Assembly (NCBI RefSeq): GCF_021018895.1
Contig: NC_079368.1
Span: forward strand, 4,557,501 to 4,621,500
From: Seriola aureovittata
Lineage: Eukaryota; Chordata; Actinopteri; Carangiformes; Carangidae
Direction of reading: 5' to 3'
DNA: 64,000 nucleotides
In this document: positions 1 through 12,900 of the stretch, piece after piece
How positions within the stretch are numbered: position 1 is the first letter of the stretch
Layout of the letters: each line of letters starts with the position of its first letter
Translations under genes and position numbers: made by a program
Notes under the pieces: model-generated
Databases searched by the model: none
Seen by the model: only the letters and a program-made list of their open reading frames with translations
What the model was told of the DNA's origin: nothing

Positions 1-833
1 TAATTATGTTCTCGTACAAAGTTGTGGAGAGTAAAAACAAACATGAACATGTTACACTACATCTTGCAAAATAAAGTGATGCTTTTCAGCAACATCACAA
101 CATCAGGACTTTTTGGTTGTTTCTTTTTGTTCCTGGTAAATGTGCCAATGCTGAGAGTTGAACTGGAGGGAAACAGGGAAAAGCAGAGCTGGTTCTCTGG
201 GATCAGAGGCACACTGCAGCATATTCAAACACACACCAAAACACAAATTTGCAAAAACTAACTTACAGTAAAAGGCATGGCTTTGTACAGCTGACTTTAC
301 AACTTGATGTTAAATAGTTCTGTTACTAACTCGGAGCTTGTTTTCACATTTCCTGTTTCAAAATCAAACTGTTCACACAGGCTGATGTGAAATTATTGTA
401 CAATAAGTTTTGGTTTGATTTCAAGATTAGCTTGGATTTAAAATAATTACAATAATAGTACAATATCAATGTAGCTAGTAATAATAAAGATACATATTTT
501 CACATCAAATATATCATTCTATACAGATAAATATTTCCTCTTTCATTAGGGCCATTTACATCATACAAGTAAATAAATAAATTCAGTTTCCAATAAACTA
601 TTTAGAGCAGAATTTGTCAAGATTGCACCAGTTTAAATGCAGGTGCATTAAAACTTTTAACTTCCCCAGCTGCATTGACTGCATCGGTCCCATATCAGTC
701 TGTTCAGGTGTCAGTATGCACACAGCTGTCAGTCTGTGCCACCTCGTACTGTCTGTGGGTCAGCACTGGCTGCATTCAGTAGTCTGCCCACATAATGTGC
801 ATTGCTCTGTCAACAAGACGCCGTGTCTCAGCT
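1..833 (-). other. Sequence downstream of the slc4a5 stop (probable 3' UTR)
   Basis: AT-rich sequence without a supported coding exon. It should contain the slc4a5 3' UTR, but I saw no clear AATAAA on the coding strand, so the poly(A) site may lie beyond the window edge. The short open frames here look like chance. Confidence 0.5.
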
Positions 834-999
834 TTATAATGTGGTCTCACTGCTCATGTCCCGGGGCCGGTGGTGGTCGATGTCCGAGTCATAGTCCGAC
901 TCCATCTCAATCTTGACCTGGGGCACGGGACAGGCCATTCCTCGGCCCATGGGCATGGCCGGAGATGACGGGCAGGAGATCTTCAGGTGGAGGGTGATG
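834..999 (-). CDS. slc4a5: slc4a5 terminal coding exon 25 (PDZ motif)
   Basis: After CTTTCTCAG the frame reads [19 protein letters not shown], then [20 protein letters not shown] and SSETTL-stop. The final ETTL fits a class I PDZ-binding motif. The PQVKIEME segment plus ETTL resembles the PQIRIELE...ETTL end recalled for NBCe1-C. The exon is GC-rich compared with the surrounding introns. Confidence 0.9.
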
Positions 1000-3900
1000 C
1001 TGAGAAAGGGCAAGCTCCAGTTACCATACACACCGACAGCCAAATAAACCGAGGGGCTACTGGGCAGGGCGGAGGAGCTCAGCCATGAGGGGTCATGACC
1101 CCAGGCAGAAACTACAGCAGCTCACGTCAGTGATGAACGAGAGAAAATAAACTAATGAGTTTAATGAGCTGCTGCAGTGGTTGTTTGTGGCCACAACGGC
1201 TCACAGTGAAGATTGGGGCTGATGACTAGGATACGTAAGTTTTTACTATATTTTATTAAACAAAACCTGATTTTCTAAATATGAATATTTACTAGTACAA
1301 AATTAAATATGCACTGGTTTTGACTTTGACGTCAATTGATACTTTAAGTTTTGCACCTAAGTTCTTATGTTTACTTGTGCTCAGTCAGTCAGTGCTTGTT
1401 GTCACATTATTGGTTTAAAGAATGACTGAATGCAGAGCTTAAAGTGGAAGCTGTATCTCTTTAAAAATGTTGTACTTTGCCAAAGAACTGAGTTTGGAGG
1501 GTTTGGTGACAGAAATGGATTCTAGGTACGCAGAAATCTTTCAATAAAACAAAATCACAAACCATAATCTTATCTATCCACAGTTGACAAAATAAATTCA
1601 TATCAATCAGTTACAATGTCAATTCCAAACCATGCCTCTTTTAAAGCAATGCAGACATGATGGGCAATTTTGAAACTCCAAATTTCCCACAAAGGATAAA
1701 AAACAGTCAAACAAAGTATTTATGCTTAAATGTTTAGCAAAATGAGTAAAGGCTGCACTTTCAATGCAAAATCATTCCATTGAAACTGCTGTGGCTCCAG
1801 GTGAGGGCAGTTCATAGAGCAGGAAGCTAGGGGTCAGGCTACGTTTCACATGCAGGTGTGGTTGGTTTTATTAACAGATTCAGCACATGAAGGAAAAAGA
1901 AACAACCAAAACAATGATGCTTGTTGCATGTGGATGATTATACAGTTCAAAATAGCCTACAATAAATGTATCAATAAATATGCTCTAGATATACAACACA
2001 TTAGTTTTGTTCCTCTATTTAAACTCCACATATATTAATCCTCACAGAACCCTGATCAGTGGCTTTGAGACACAGATAAAACTACACAGCATGCATTTGA
2101 ATTCATCACCCTTCACCTCACAGTCACTGCCTTTTGGAGTTGATCTCTAACAATGAAGAATTACAGTTTTTTGTACAAAGGGCAGTGCCGTGCACATACT
2201 GTTGGACATGTAGCACATGACACAGGAAGAGCAGCAGCAGGATTATACAGTTAATAACATTACAGTCATCTGCATTGCCTTAAAGTGCATGGAGAGGAGA
2301 CTGAGCCCAAACATGACAATAAGGGGAAACTGGACTGTGGTCACAATATTACATGTAAATAATCTGACTCCAATAGTGATTCATGTGTCCAGCCATAAAA
2401 GTGAACATGTGTTTGATTACATTGATTAAAAAAATCTGAAAATGACCAGCCCATAACACAATAGAGCTAATAATTTGTTCTTCATCGGGGAGGGGGGTAT
2501 TTCAGGCAGCATAACACAATGCAATGCAACACCATAACAAAGTAAGATCCCTTATGGGCTATTTTCATGCTACTGTGTCTACCCTGTTGTTTGATTTGTA
2601 ATAACAGGTTAAAGTTTGCTGTGATCGGTTTTTTTTTACTTTTGATAAGCTGTTAAATTATAATGTGTTGTTTTGTCCATATTTTAAAGGTTTAGTTCTC
2701 TCAAATTACAAAACATATTATCATGGACCTGTAGTGGGATCTAACCATGCAGAAAGTTTCTGTTTTAGTTGAGATATTTGTTACATAGGCCCCGTTCAGA
2801 CCTGCATTAACATGCTTCTTCAGTGATCTGATCTCAAGTGGTCAGGTATGCGTTGTTGTTTTTAGCCAATTCAACAGACTGGTTTGTTGTCAATGTGCTT
2901 GTGTGTGTGTGTGTGTGTGTGTGTGTGAGAGTTTGTGTGTGTGTGCACATTTCCTGTGAATGACTGAATGTTCATATGCACACAGGACCACAATGGGTGT
3001 CAAGTTATGTGTGTGTAATAGAGAGCTTGTGCGTGTGTTTGTGTGTTAGTGTGTTAAAGAGCACTGTGTGTGTCAGCAGGCTGGCAGTACGCTCCCCACT
3101 GAGTCTCTGCAACATCAGGATATACGAGATCTTTGTAAGGGATGTGCAGTTTGAGGACACAGTACCTGCGATCCAAGTCTGACTCTGAGCTGGGTGAGTG
3201 GTTGGAGTAGGGGTGGTACTTGTCCTGTGAGAAAGCACACACACGTGTAACACACACAGATCAGAAACTCGTCTCATGATTCATTATTCCTACAGGGGGC
3301 AGCAGAAGCTTGAGTTTCTCACCTCCTCCTCACTGTCGTGTGGTTTGGGCTTCTTCTTCTCCTTCTCTTTACCCTTCTTCTTATCGTCATCCTTCTTCTT
3401 CTTCTCTTTCTCAGGCAGGAGGTCGTCCAGCCAGGCCAGGTCATGCTGGGAAAAGACCATGTCCAGCATCTTCCGGACAACCATCAGACCCAGGATCTGA
3501 GGGGTTGGCACAGAAATACACAGACACACAAGCCTTGTTTTAACTCCTAGTAACATTCATGTCTGGCTCCCTGGTATATACAGTGAAATCAAATGTTAAT
3601 GTTTACACTCTTAAAAATGTACCTTTATTAAACCTGTTTCTTTATATTATAAGATTCTAACTTCAGTTTTGATATGAACAGTTTTAAAGTTTGAAACTGT
3701 TTATAATTTTTTTAACTGTAATACTTCATGGCCCATTTAAAGCCTTCAATGAGACTCAGTTGCAAACAAAAATATGAATGTGATAGGTCAAAATAGATAA
3801 TATGGAAACAATTTAAGACCAGTGAATTAAATTACAGGCATCCAACAAGGGAAAAAAAAATAAAAAATTAAACAAAATACAAAAACATAAATAAGTAAAT

Positions 3901-6900
3901 ACTTAATACATATAATATCAAAAAGAAAAACATAACCAATCCAAATAAAACAAAAAACAAAAAAAGAAGAAAATGTGTTCTACTGCCGCCCGTCTTCATG
4001 CACTCACAATAATAACAACACAGGATCCCTCAGAACCTGTGTTGATATGCAAGCCTGCTCCATCACATACCATAACAGGGAAGATGATGGCCAAGAACGT
4101 TGATTTGAGGACCCAGAGCACAGCCAGACAGATGATCTGGACCAGTGTGAACAGGTGTACTCTCCTCAGAGGAACATGACGGAGGAAAGAAAAGTCTGGC
4201 TGGTGCTTGGATGGCATCATGTACAACTTAATCCTGTCCCAGAACTGTGGAGGACGATGAGACGGGGCAGATTGAAGAGAAGAGCATAAGGTCTGAGTGG
4301 CACAGGTTAACTACATGCAGACCTCTCATATTAATGATTAATCACAAATCATTCAGGGGAGATTTGTATGCGTCAGCGCTCTGCTTGCCAGTGTGCAATG
4401 AGTTGCAGGAAAGTTTCCAAGTAGCACCTGCTCTATCACAAACTCATCTAAATGCATCAGTGAAATTTATACTCTAGTTATTGGTTATTATAACACAACC
4501 CCATCAGAGCCTCAGACACAATCAGGACAAGTGCAGTTTATATATTCAGTCAACAATTTGATATCTTGGGCAACTCAGCTTATACAATTTTTTTCCCATG
4601 TGATTCTGTTGTCTCTATGGTTTGTATGGACACTGCAGATCATGTCTGCCTGTCTGCTTGCTTGTTTGCTTGGCAGATCTAAATAAGCCACTTCCCGCCT
4701 GCTGTCAGATATGCAATAAGTAAGATGTCCAGCCACAATAACTCAATTTAATATGATAAATAACCTCAACAGCTGGCACACAGCGTACCTGGATTCCACT
4801 GAGAGAGGCTACGCCCATGTAGAGGAAGACACCGTACAGCACAGGCATGGGGATGAACTACAAGCAAAAGGAAGGAGAGGCAACATGTAAAATGTTTAGA
4901 CAGTTCGCAACTTGTTTAAGTTTCTAGACTGCCTACACTACAGGTGGTGATTTGTGGAACCCCAGAGTGTTCAATATTAAATAAAGAAATGAGTAACTAT
5001 GAAATAAATAGTTTGATAATACAATAAAAATTCACTCCAATGAAACTATCATTATGTTGTTATTATTACATAATTGCTGTTGAATAATAATGAAAATGAA
5101 TTTCAAAATAATGAGTTGAGTTTTAAGAATTTTTCATTATTTCACAATTTGTTGTTTTTTATATATATTTGACTCAATTTATTCATGATAATTTATTTCA
5201 TGATATTTCATTCATTTTTTTAATACTGAACACTTTGAGCTTCTGTAATAATGAGTGGAAAATAATAACACCGACAAAGATGGTAAGAGAAATGATCAAT
5301 AATATGACCAGTTATATTTTCAGAAAAGCATTTGTACAGGTTTTAAATCAGTCAGTCTAAAGCACTCAGTAAGCTGAATTTAGATGGTGTCACCCTCCAC
5401 TACAACCTTGATTACAAGTTATAGGAAACAAAAATCCAGAGCAAACACACCATGTACTTCCTACCTTAAGTATTGGAGCGAGGAAGATGGAAACTCCGGT
5501 GAGAACAAACACCAAAATGCCTGTCACTCTTTGTTCTCTGTATATTGGACATTGATGAAATATACACAAGAGACCGTCAAGTCAATTTCACAAGGCTTTG
5601 CTGCATTTCAGCCACAAAGCAAATTCTCATACTCTGATATTGCCAACAAGAGTATGACGGGATTAATCCCAAGTTACAGTTTTCTGTTTATTTCTGTGTT
5701 CTGTGCTTTTATTTTACTGTGGACCAACCTGACCCCAAGGAACTGAGGCTGCTCTCCAGGAGCACTTGACTCGCTCTCCATCTTCAGAGAGTCGATGTGG
5801 GCGATGGAGATGACGGTGGCAGCAACGTACCAGGGCAGGCCGATGAAGGAGCAGGCAGCCATCAGGACACCAACCCAGAATAGATCCAGGTGATAGCCAC
5901 AGCCTTTCTGCCAGGGAAACCAGACATAGATCATTTTTCATTTTTCAATAACAAAACAATAAGATTTCATGACCCAAGAATAATCAGCTAATATCTGAAA
6001 TTGCTTTGTTGTATTTTCAAAGTCATTTTACAGTATATTAATAACAAAAGATCAGTATCCATAAATATGTTAAAATGGAAACGCATACAAATCTAAAGTC
6101 TAATTCTGACTTAATATGAGTTTTCTGAAGGCTTTGTATTTCTTCAGTGGTAAACATATAGCAGTATACAGTACATAGTGGTAGTACACCTACCTTAAGT
6201 TTGTTCTCCTTGCGGTTCACAATGACAGCGCTGATCTGCTGGTCCATGAAGATGAGGATGGTGACAAGGAGGGCAGGGACAAAGCTGGCCACATATACCC
6301 ACCATGGGTTCTTTCCAAATGGCATCACCAGCCAGCCACGGCCAGGTCGAGTTGGCTAGTGGGAGAGGAGAACCCATTTTATTTCCACAACTGAGCATGT
6401 TCAGTGGCACATGAACATTTTCTACAGAATCAGTACAAATTCAGTAATTAAGGGAATAAATCTAATTATTTAATTATAAACATATTTGTATTTGTTGAAC
6501 ATTTTAACCTTTAAAAAACATACCCTGTATAATCCAGTCTGGGAAAGAATGTTTTGTTACACTAAAAATGACCACTAAAACTAATGCCATGATTTACTTG
6601 CGCAGTCTATAACTTTGTAAGAGCAGATAATCTTTTAAATAGTTATCTTACTTCTGAATGACAGTTTGAAAATTATTTTCTATACCTTAAATTCTGTTGG
6701 GACAATTAGCTTGGGAGTTTTGAGTCCCATCAACATATCAAGCCCGACGAACGTCATTATGGACATGAAGATAGAGAAGTCACTGATGAGTTTCCTCAGC
6801 TGGTGCCACAGACAGGGAGAAACAATTGAAATTCAAACAGTTTGGATGAGAAACAAAATAATTTCTTTGCAGAACTAAAAGGAGAAACCAAGTCTGATAG

Positions 6901-9900
6901 GAAGCAACTCATAAGCTGAGCTGCGCCTGGCTTCACTTGAAGTAAAGATAATTCTTTTTTTTTTTTTTTGTCTGTATGACTAATCACTTCCTGAGAGATC
7001 AGACACAGAACAGATGTGAGCAGCAGTGCCGTGTTGGGCCTGAGTGGATTGCACAAACACAGTTAGACAGTCAACAACAGGCCGCAGTGCTGCTAAAAAG
7101 TACATTTATTATCAAAAGTGATAATAAATGGGCCATCTGTGTGAGAAAGTGTTGCAACTCCTGGTCAAAATCTGCTTGGTACACATTGTTTGGTTCAGTT
7201 TCACAGACTAAAAAGTGAAAACCTTTGTACTCATTCAAAAACACTTTTATAGACTTACTTTAAATTTCTTTACTACATAAGACACTGTTTTTTTATTACC
7301 ATCTATATTTGCCCCTCGGTATGGAAGTCTTCATTATGTGTTCACTATTTGCATTTAAATTCAAATTTAAGATGTGGAGTTTTAGACCATCAGTGGCACT
7401 ATGGAGCAATGTTTTTACAAAGAAATCCCTGTTTTGTTTGTATCATGTACAACCACAAGGACGCAGGAACTGTTCACACATTCCTGTCATTCCACCAGTT
7501 GACAGTTGGTGGCAGTAAAGACAAAAAGTTAGCATAAATGAATGGCAAACAAAGGTGGAAGAAAATGCATTCAGCATGTTTGTTTAACCCGAAGGAGTCA
7601 CACAATGGGACTCATGCCAGTTGTACAAACAAGCTGTTAGTAGGGTCAACTAAAAATAAATAACTCTTAATATTAACATTAATATTTTGCTCATCATATC
7701 ATCATGCCAATTTGCTGAGAAATTTTAAAATGTTTTTTCTTTACTATTCTTTTTGGATTTTATTGGCATTGACAATTTTTAGGAAAAGGCTCTCACTCTG
7801 ACAGCCACCTCAGGGTTTTTTGAGTTACAAGGATTTAGTTAGTTCCACTCTCATAAGGGTAAACCTCACAGAAAGTACAATTAGCGCCTCGCGGCTGTGT
7901 ACCTCTGCCACCGAGCCAAGTTGCAGGAAATATGATTACAATCTCTCCTTCCTGAGTTACAGCATTGAATAATAGCCAGAGGTGTTTTTGCAGAATACTA
8001 TGATGTCACAGTGATGTGACCTTTGACCATTTGGATATGAAATGTAATCACTTCATTTTATCCTTATAGATGTTTGAGTTCAATTGTGTCATAATCAGTG
8101 TATGAATTTGTGAGTTATGGCCAAAAATGTGTTTTGATAGGTCACAGTGACCTCTGACCTTTGACCATCAAATTCTAATCAGTTCATCTTTGCGTCCAAG
8201 TGAATGTTTCTGCCAAATTTTATGAAGTTCCCTTGAGGTGTTACTGAGACGTCGTGTTCAGGAGAATGGGATGGGCATCAACACAAAGGATGAGAATACA
8301 TTGCATGTCTTCGTGAGAGACACTGAATGTAAACAGATTTTTTGTGTGTTTTCAAGAAAATTCCACAGGGCACCTTTAATTACTCCAGTAATTGGATTGG
8401 AACTTATTCTGCAAAGTATGGTGAAAGCTTGTTTTGTTCATTTGAAATGATACATAGACGAACAGATAGTTTTGTTACCTTGGTGGGGAAGTAGCGGCTG
8501 AACTTGAACTTCTTGAGAGAGACGGTCATGGAGTAGGTGCCAAAGAAAAGGATGAAGGACATGAGGGCCAGATCAGGGACGAACTTGCAGGACTTTCCAA
8601 CCAGAGAACCTCCATACTTCAGACACTCCTTCTTGCTCAGCTGGCTCCAGTCCAGAGCTGTCACATTCAACTGGGATGGTGGGTGGCAGTGGTGGGGAGA
8701 CAGGAGAGGATGAAGAAGAGTGAAGTGTTTTGACAAAGACAGAGGAAAATGTAAACACAAAACAGAGAGAAAATTGTCGGCACGGATATGATGTTATAAT
8801 CCATGGAGGAGAGTGAGAGGTTAATGGGATAGATGGTGAGAAACAAACAAAGGAGAGAAAGAGGAGAGCAAAGCGGCTTCTTTGTCAGACAGAGTGGATA
8901 CCTGGGTTAGTTGTAAACAAGTTATTTTTTTATCTTTCCTAACAATATCATCATTATGAAACATCCCCTGTAATCCATTCTGCAAAAGCTGAAATGTTAC
9001 AAACCCATTAAACATTCAGCTTGAAATACAATGCACCAAAACTGAGTAAAAAAACGAAAGCACTTACCCCAGAGACACTAGAGCTGTTATCTGGCATTGG
9101 AACTAAACCATTGAAGATCATTGCAGCCACTGTTTATGAATGGGAGAAGGACAGATAGAGACAGGGAGGTAATGAGACAGAAAATGAAGAGGTAGTGAGG
9201 AGGAAAACAAAAGGGAAAGAAAAAGAAATGCAAAACATAATGAGAATCCAGCTGCTGGACATTGCAGAGAGCACTCTGAGGCCCATGCAGACAAACAAAA
9301 AGGTACTCACTTGCAAGAGACGGCAGCCAAATTGTTTGTGCATGGCAAAAACAAACAAGAGACAAATCAGTTACAGAGATCAGTGTCTACAGAAATTACT
9401 GCAAATCACTGCCATTTTCAAAAGTAGTAAACAGATTAGTGAGTCTCTAAGAAATTTGTACATAGAGGGAATCCAACTTGAATTTGAATTTTTATTAAGC
9501 CATGCAACCCTACACAAAATAGCTGAAGTTGGTAATCAACATTCTCGTAATCATAATAGACAGCAACTACAGCCCAAATGATACAGGATACAGATATTTG
9601 ATTTGAGACATTGAAGAGTTTAGAAAATCTGATTTATCAGTGATTTATTGGATCCTTTAAATTTGATTATTAAAGAACTGAACCAAAATATGCATTAAAT
9701 GGGGTATTTTACAGAGGAAAAATTAACTTGTCAATTCTCCCTGGTGGTCATGCCATGGTGCAACTAAATGGCCTCGAACAAGCTTTTCTGTGCTGCAACT
9801 GCTTGCTGCTTAATAGCCAACTTAGAGTCCAGATCTGAAGTATGGATGGAAGGTACTACCCTCCACTAATGTGAACTGAACTCTCCTCTCAGTTCCAGCA

Positions 9901-12900
9901 CAACATGGTTACTTTGGCTGACAAGATAAATATTCTTTGAGATAAATTTGCTATTTAGCATGCCTGTAAAAAAAAACCTTCTAATGTAATTCCCTTAAGT
10001 AAAATAGCAGACACTCTGATGACTATGATTGATTTTACTGTCCTCTACAACCTGCCTGTGATGTCAGTCTACTGAGCCCAAAATGAGCCACTTGGAGCCA
10101 CACTTCCTCTTTGTGGACAATCCCCCTGTATCTCCCTGAGTCAAGGGGTGAACTCACTCGGGTCTGGCGCCAGGCACTCGCACTTGTAGGTGGTAACGTA
10201 GTCGGGCTTGAAGTCAGTGTTGATGGGGTAGTATTTGAAGGAGCCCACCATCTTCTTGATGGCATCAGAGATGAAGATGAAGGAGATTAGGCTGGAGAAG
10301 CCCTCCTCAGTGAAGCGCGTCATATACTTAATGATGTAACTGGCATCAGTGGCTACCAGGATAAAACACTGCAGACAGGAGTGGATGCCAATCCACAGAC
10401 GCAGCTCCATGTAATCTATGTCATTATTCCTTTGGGAGTGAGAAGTCAGAGGAGTATGGTGAATGTACTGAGGAATGAAATTCATGTACACAACCAACAT
10501 AATTCACTTGCATTACGTGCATTTATAAAGTGAATGTATTGGTAAGGTTTAATGTTACAAATGTAACAACTTGCTCTAAAGACCTTTGACATTGACTGAA
10601 TGCTCATATAGTTACTTCTGACATTAGGTTTTGATATTAGAATAACAATTTGATGAATGAATGAATTAGTCACCCAGCGGGCAGTATATATGTATGCTGT
10701 TACTATAGGAAGAGTTGACTGAGCATTTAGAATAGGATGTCGAATTAAATGTCAAAAGATGTATCATGTATCTATACCTTATATTTACAGTGGGCTCCAA
10801 AGGTCTGAGTCCACTTTGCTATTCAAGTAAAGGTGAAAATCTCAAAGATCAGAACCCAATTAGGACTTTCTTCTTTTAAGGTAAAAATCAACTTTTTGTT
10901 CTCCAAACTATGAATTGAACTGAATTCAAATCATGACCATAACATTGAAAAGGGGTAAAACACTACAGAGTAAAAGGTTAAAAGGTAAAAAGATTTTTTT
11001 CTATATAATGAGATTATCAAAGAATATTCTAATTCTAATATTAAAGCAGTACTTCAGCATAATTTGGTTCCAAAGACGCTCACTTGCTGAATTCAAACAG
11101 GAGCTTTTCAAAGATGAGGATGGGTCCAGTGGAGCTGAGAATGATGAGTGGCTGACCACTGAAAAGACAGAAGACAGTGCCAGCCAGAGCTGTACCCAGG
11201 AAACTCTCCATCACACCCTGTTGAAAGACGAGGTGGAAGTCACAGAAAGAAGGTTATTCTGCACAGAAACAGAGGAGGGAGAGAGGAGTTGTTGTGGAAA
11301 GAAATTTGAAAAATGAAAATGCAGAAGTAGTAGGAGTAGTTTCGGTGTGTGAGTGCATTTGACATAAGAGAAAGGGTCAAACTGTTGTATTGCAACTTGA
11401 CAGGGAGGGGAATGAATGAGTGCCAGTCAAAGTACTTATCTGAAATGATTCCTGCGTATGTCTGTGTATGAGTGTTTATGTTTGTGTCAGTGCAAAGATG
11501 TTGATGCACAAATAGAAAAAGGAGAGACCCAATCTGATGTAAAACCACACTGAACTGAACCAACAAGTGCAGTGGCCCTTCAGACTTATTTATGAGGCCA
11601 AGAAGGTCGTATTAGAGAGTGAATGACATCAGTGTTTTATCACTGAGCAGTAAAATTAAATTAATGATGATGTCTTTCAGTTTTTCTCACACATAAAGAA
11701 GATTGACAGGCTGAAGTAGATTGTTTAACTAAATTAAATGGAGGAAAACAGTGTCAACTGTATGACAAAGAAGCAGCATTTGGTTAAAAACTGACAATAT
11801 ATCTTAGCTAACCTGATAAATATGACACACAAATTACACTTGAACTTCCTGGGCTGACACCAGTTGATGTCAATCTAAGAGCTGCTATTCGCCCGTGTTT
11901 ATACTGTATTTGGTTCACTGTAAAAGACTTTCCAGCCATGTTACATGTGAATGTGACTGGATTTCATTAGATAATCTAGGCAAGCTTCGCCCCTGGATTC
12001 ATGAGCACCCATTGTATACTGGAGGGGAAAAGAAAGAAGAATGCATTGTGCACAGTTGTGTCATCAGAAATCATCTCTGTTGTAGCTGCATTCCCTTATT
12101 TTTAAGAAATGTTAAGGTAATAGTTCTACATTTTGGGAAATATGTGTTATGTGCTGTTTTGTCAAGAGATAGATGGGAGGATTGATATCAATCTCATATC
12201 TGTCCAGTAAATATATGACTAAAGCCAGCAGCTGTTAGCTTAGCTCAGCACAAAGACTAGAAGCAGGGGAAACAGCTAGCCTGGCTTTGTCCAAAGGTAA
12301 CAAATCCACCTACCAGCACCTCTAGAGCTCACTAATTAACATGTCATATCTAGTTTCGGTTGGTTAATTTCTGAACTATATCTTGACTGGGAGTATTGAC
12401 TAAAGGTTTTTGCTGGTTGCTGGGAAACCTCATGGTGACAACACTGCTCTCAGCCAAGAAGTAGTTCCACACATAAGCTGTGTCCCAATTCAGGGGCTGC
12501 ATTTGAAGACTGAATGCGTCGGAGCAGAGAAACTAGGCAGTCCCACTTTGAAGGCTCCTTCAAATGCAGAGAAATGCGGCCTTCTCAGGTGCATCCTTCT
12601 TGGCCCAACCTATCCCAAAATTCATTACACACCAGTAATGAAAATAAAATGGCAGCAAACAACACCAACAGAGAGCCCGAGCTAACAGTACAACTGTAAC
12701 AGTACAACATACATTTTTTGGATATATTCAACAAACAAATTACAACATGTTAACATGTTAAGGAAGTTTTGGCTGGATCTATATACTAAGCTAAGCTAAC
12801 CATCTGCTGGCTGTAGAGATATATTTATATAACTGAGAAACCGATCTTCTCATCTGACTCTTGGGGAGGAAAGCGAATAAGCATATATCCCAAACTGACA

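Noticed and set aside
3276..3550. Overlapping plus-strand frames rich in S, F and L
   Set aside because: They are the antisense of the Lys-rich slc4a5 exon 23.
9300..9400. Possible cassette exon between slc4a5 exons 14 and 15 (donor-like GCAA|GTGAGT on the minus strand)
   Set aside because: The only nearby acceptor gives an in-frame stop in the required phase.
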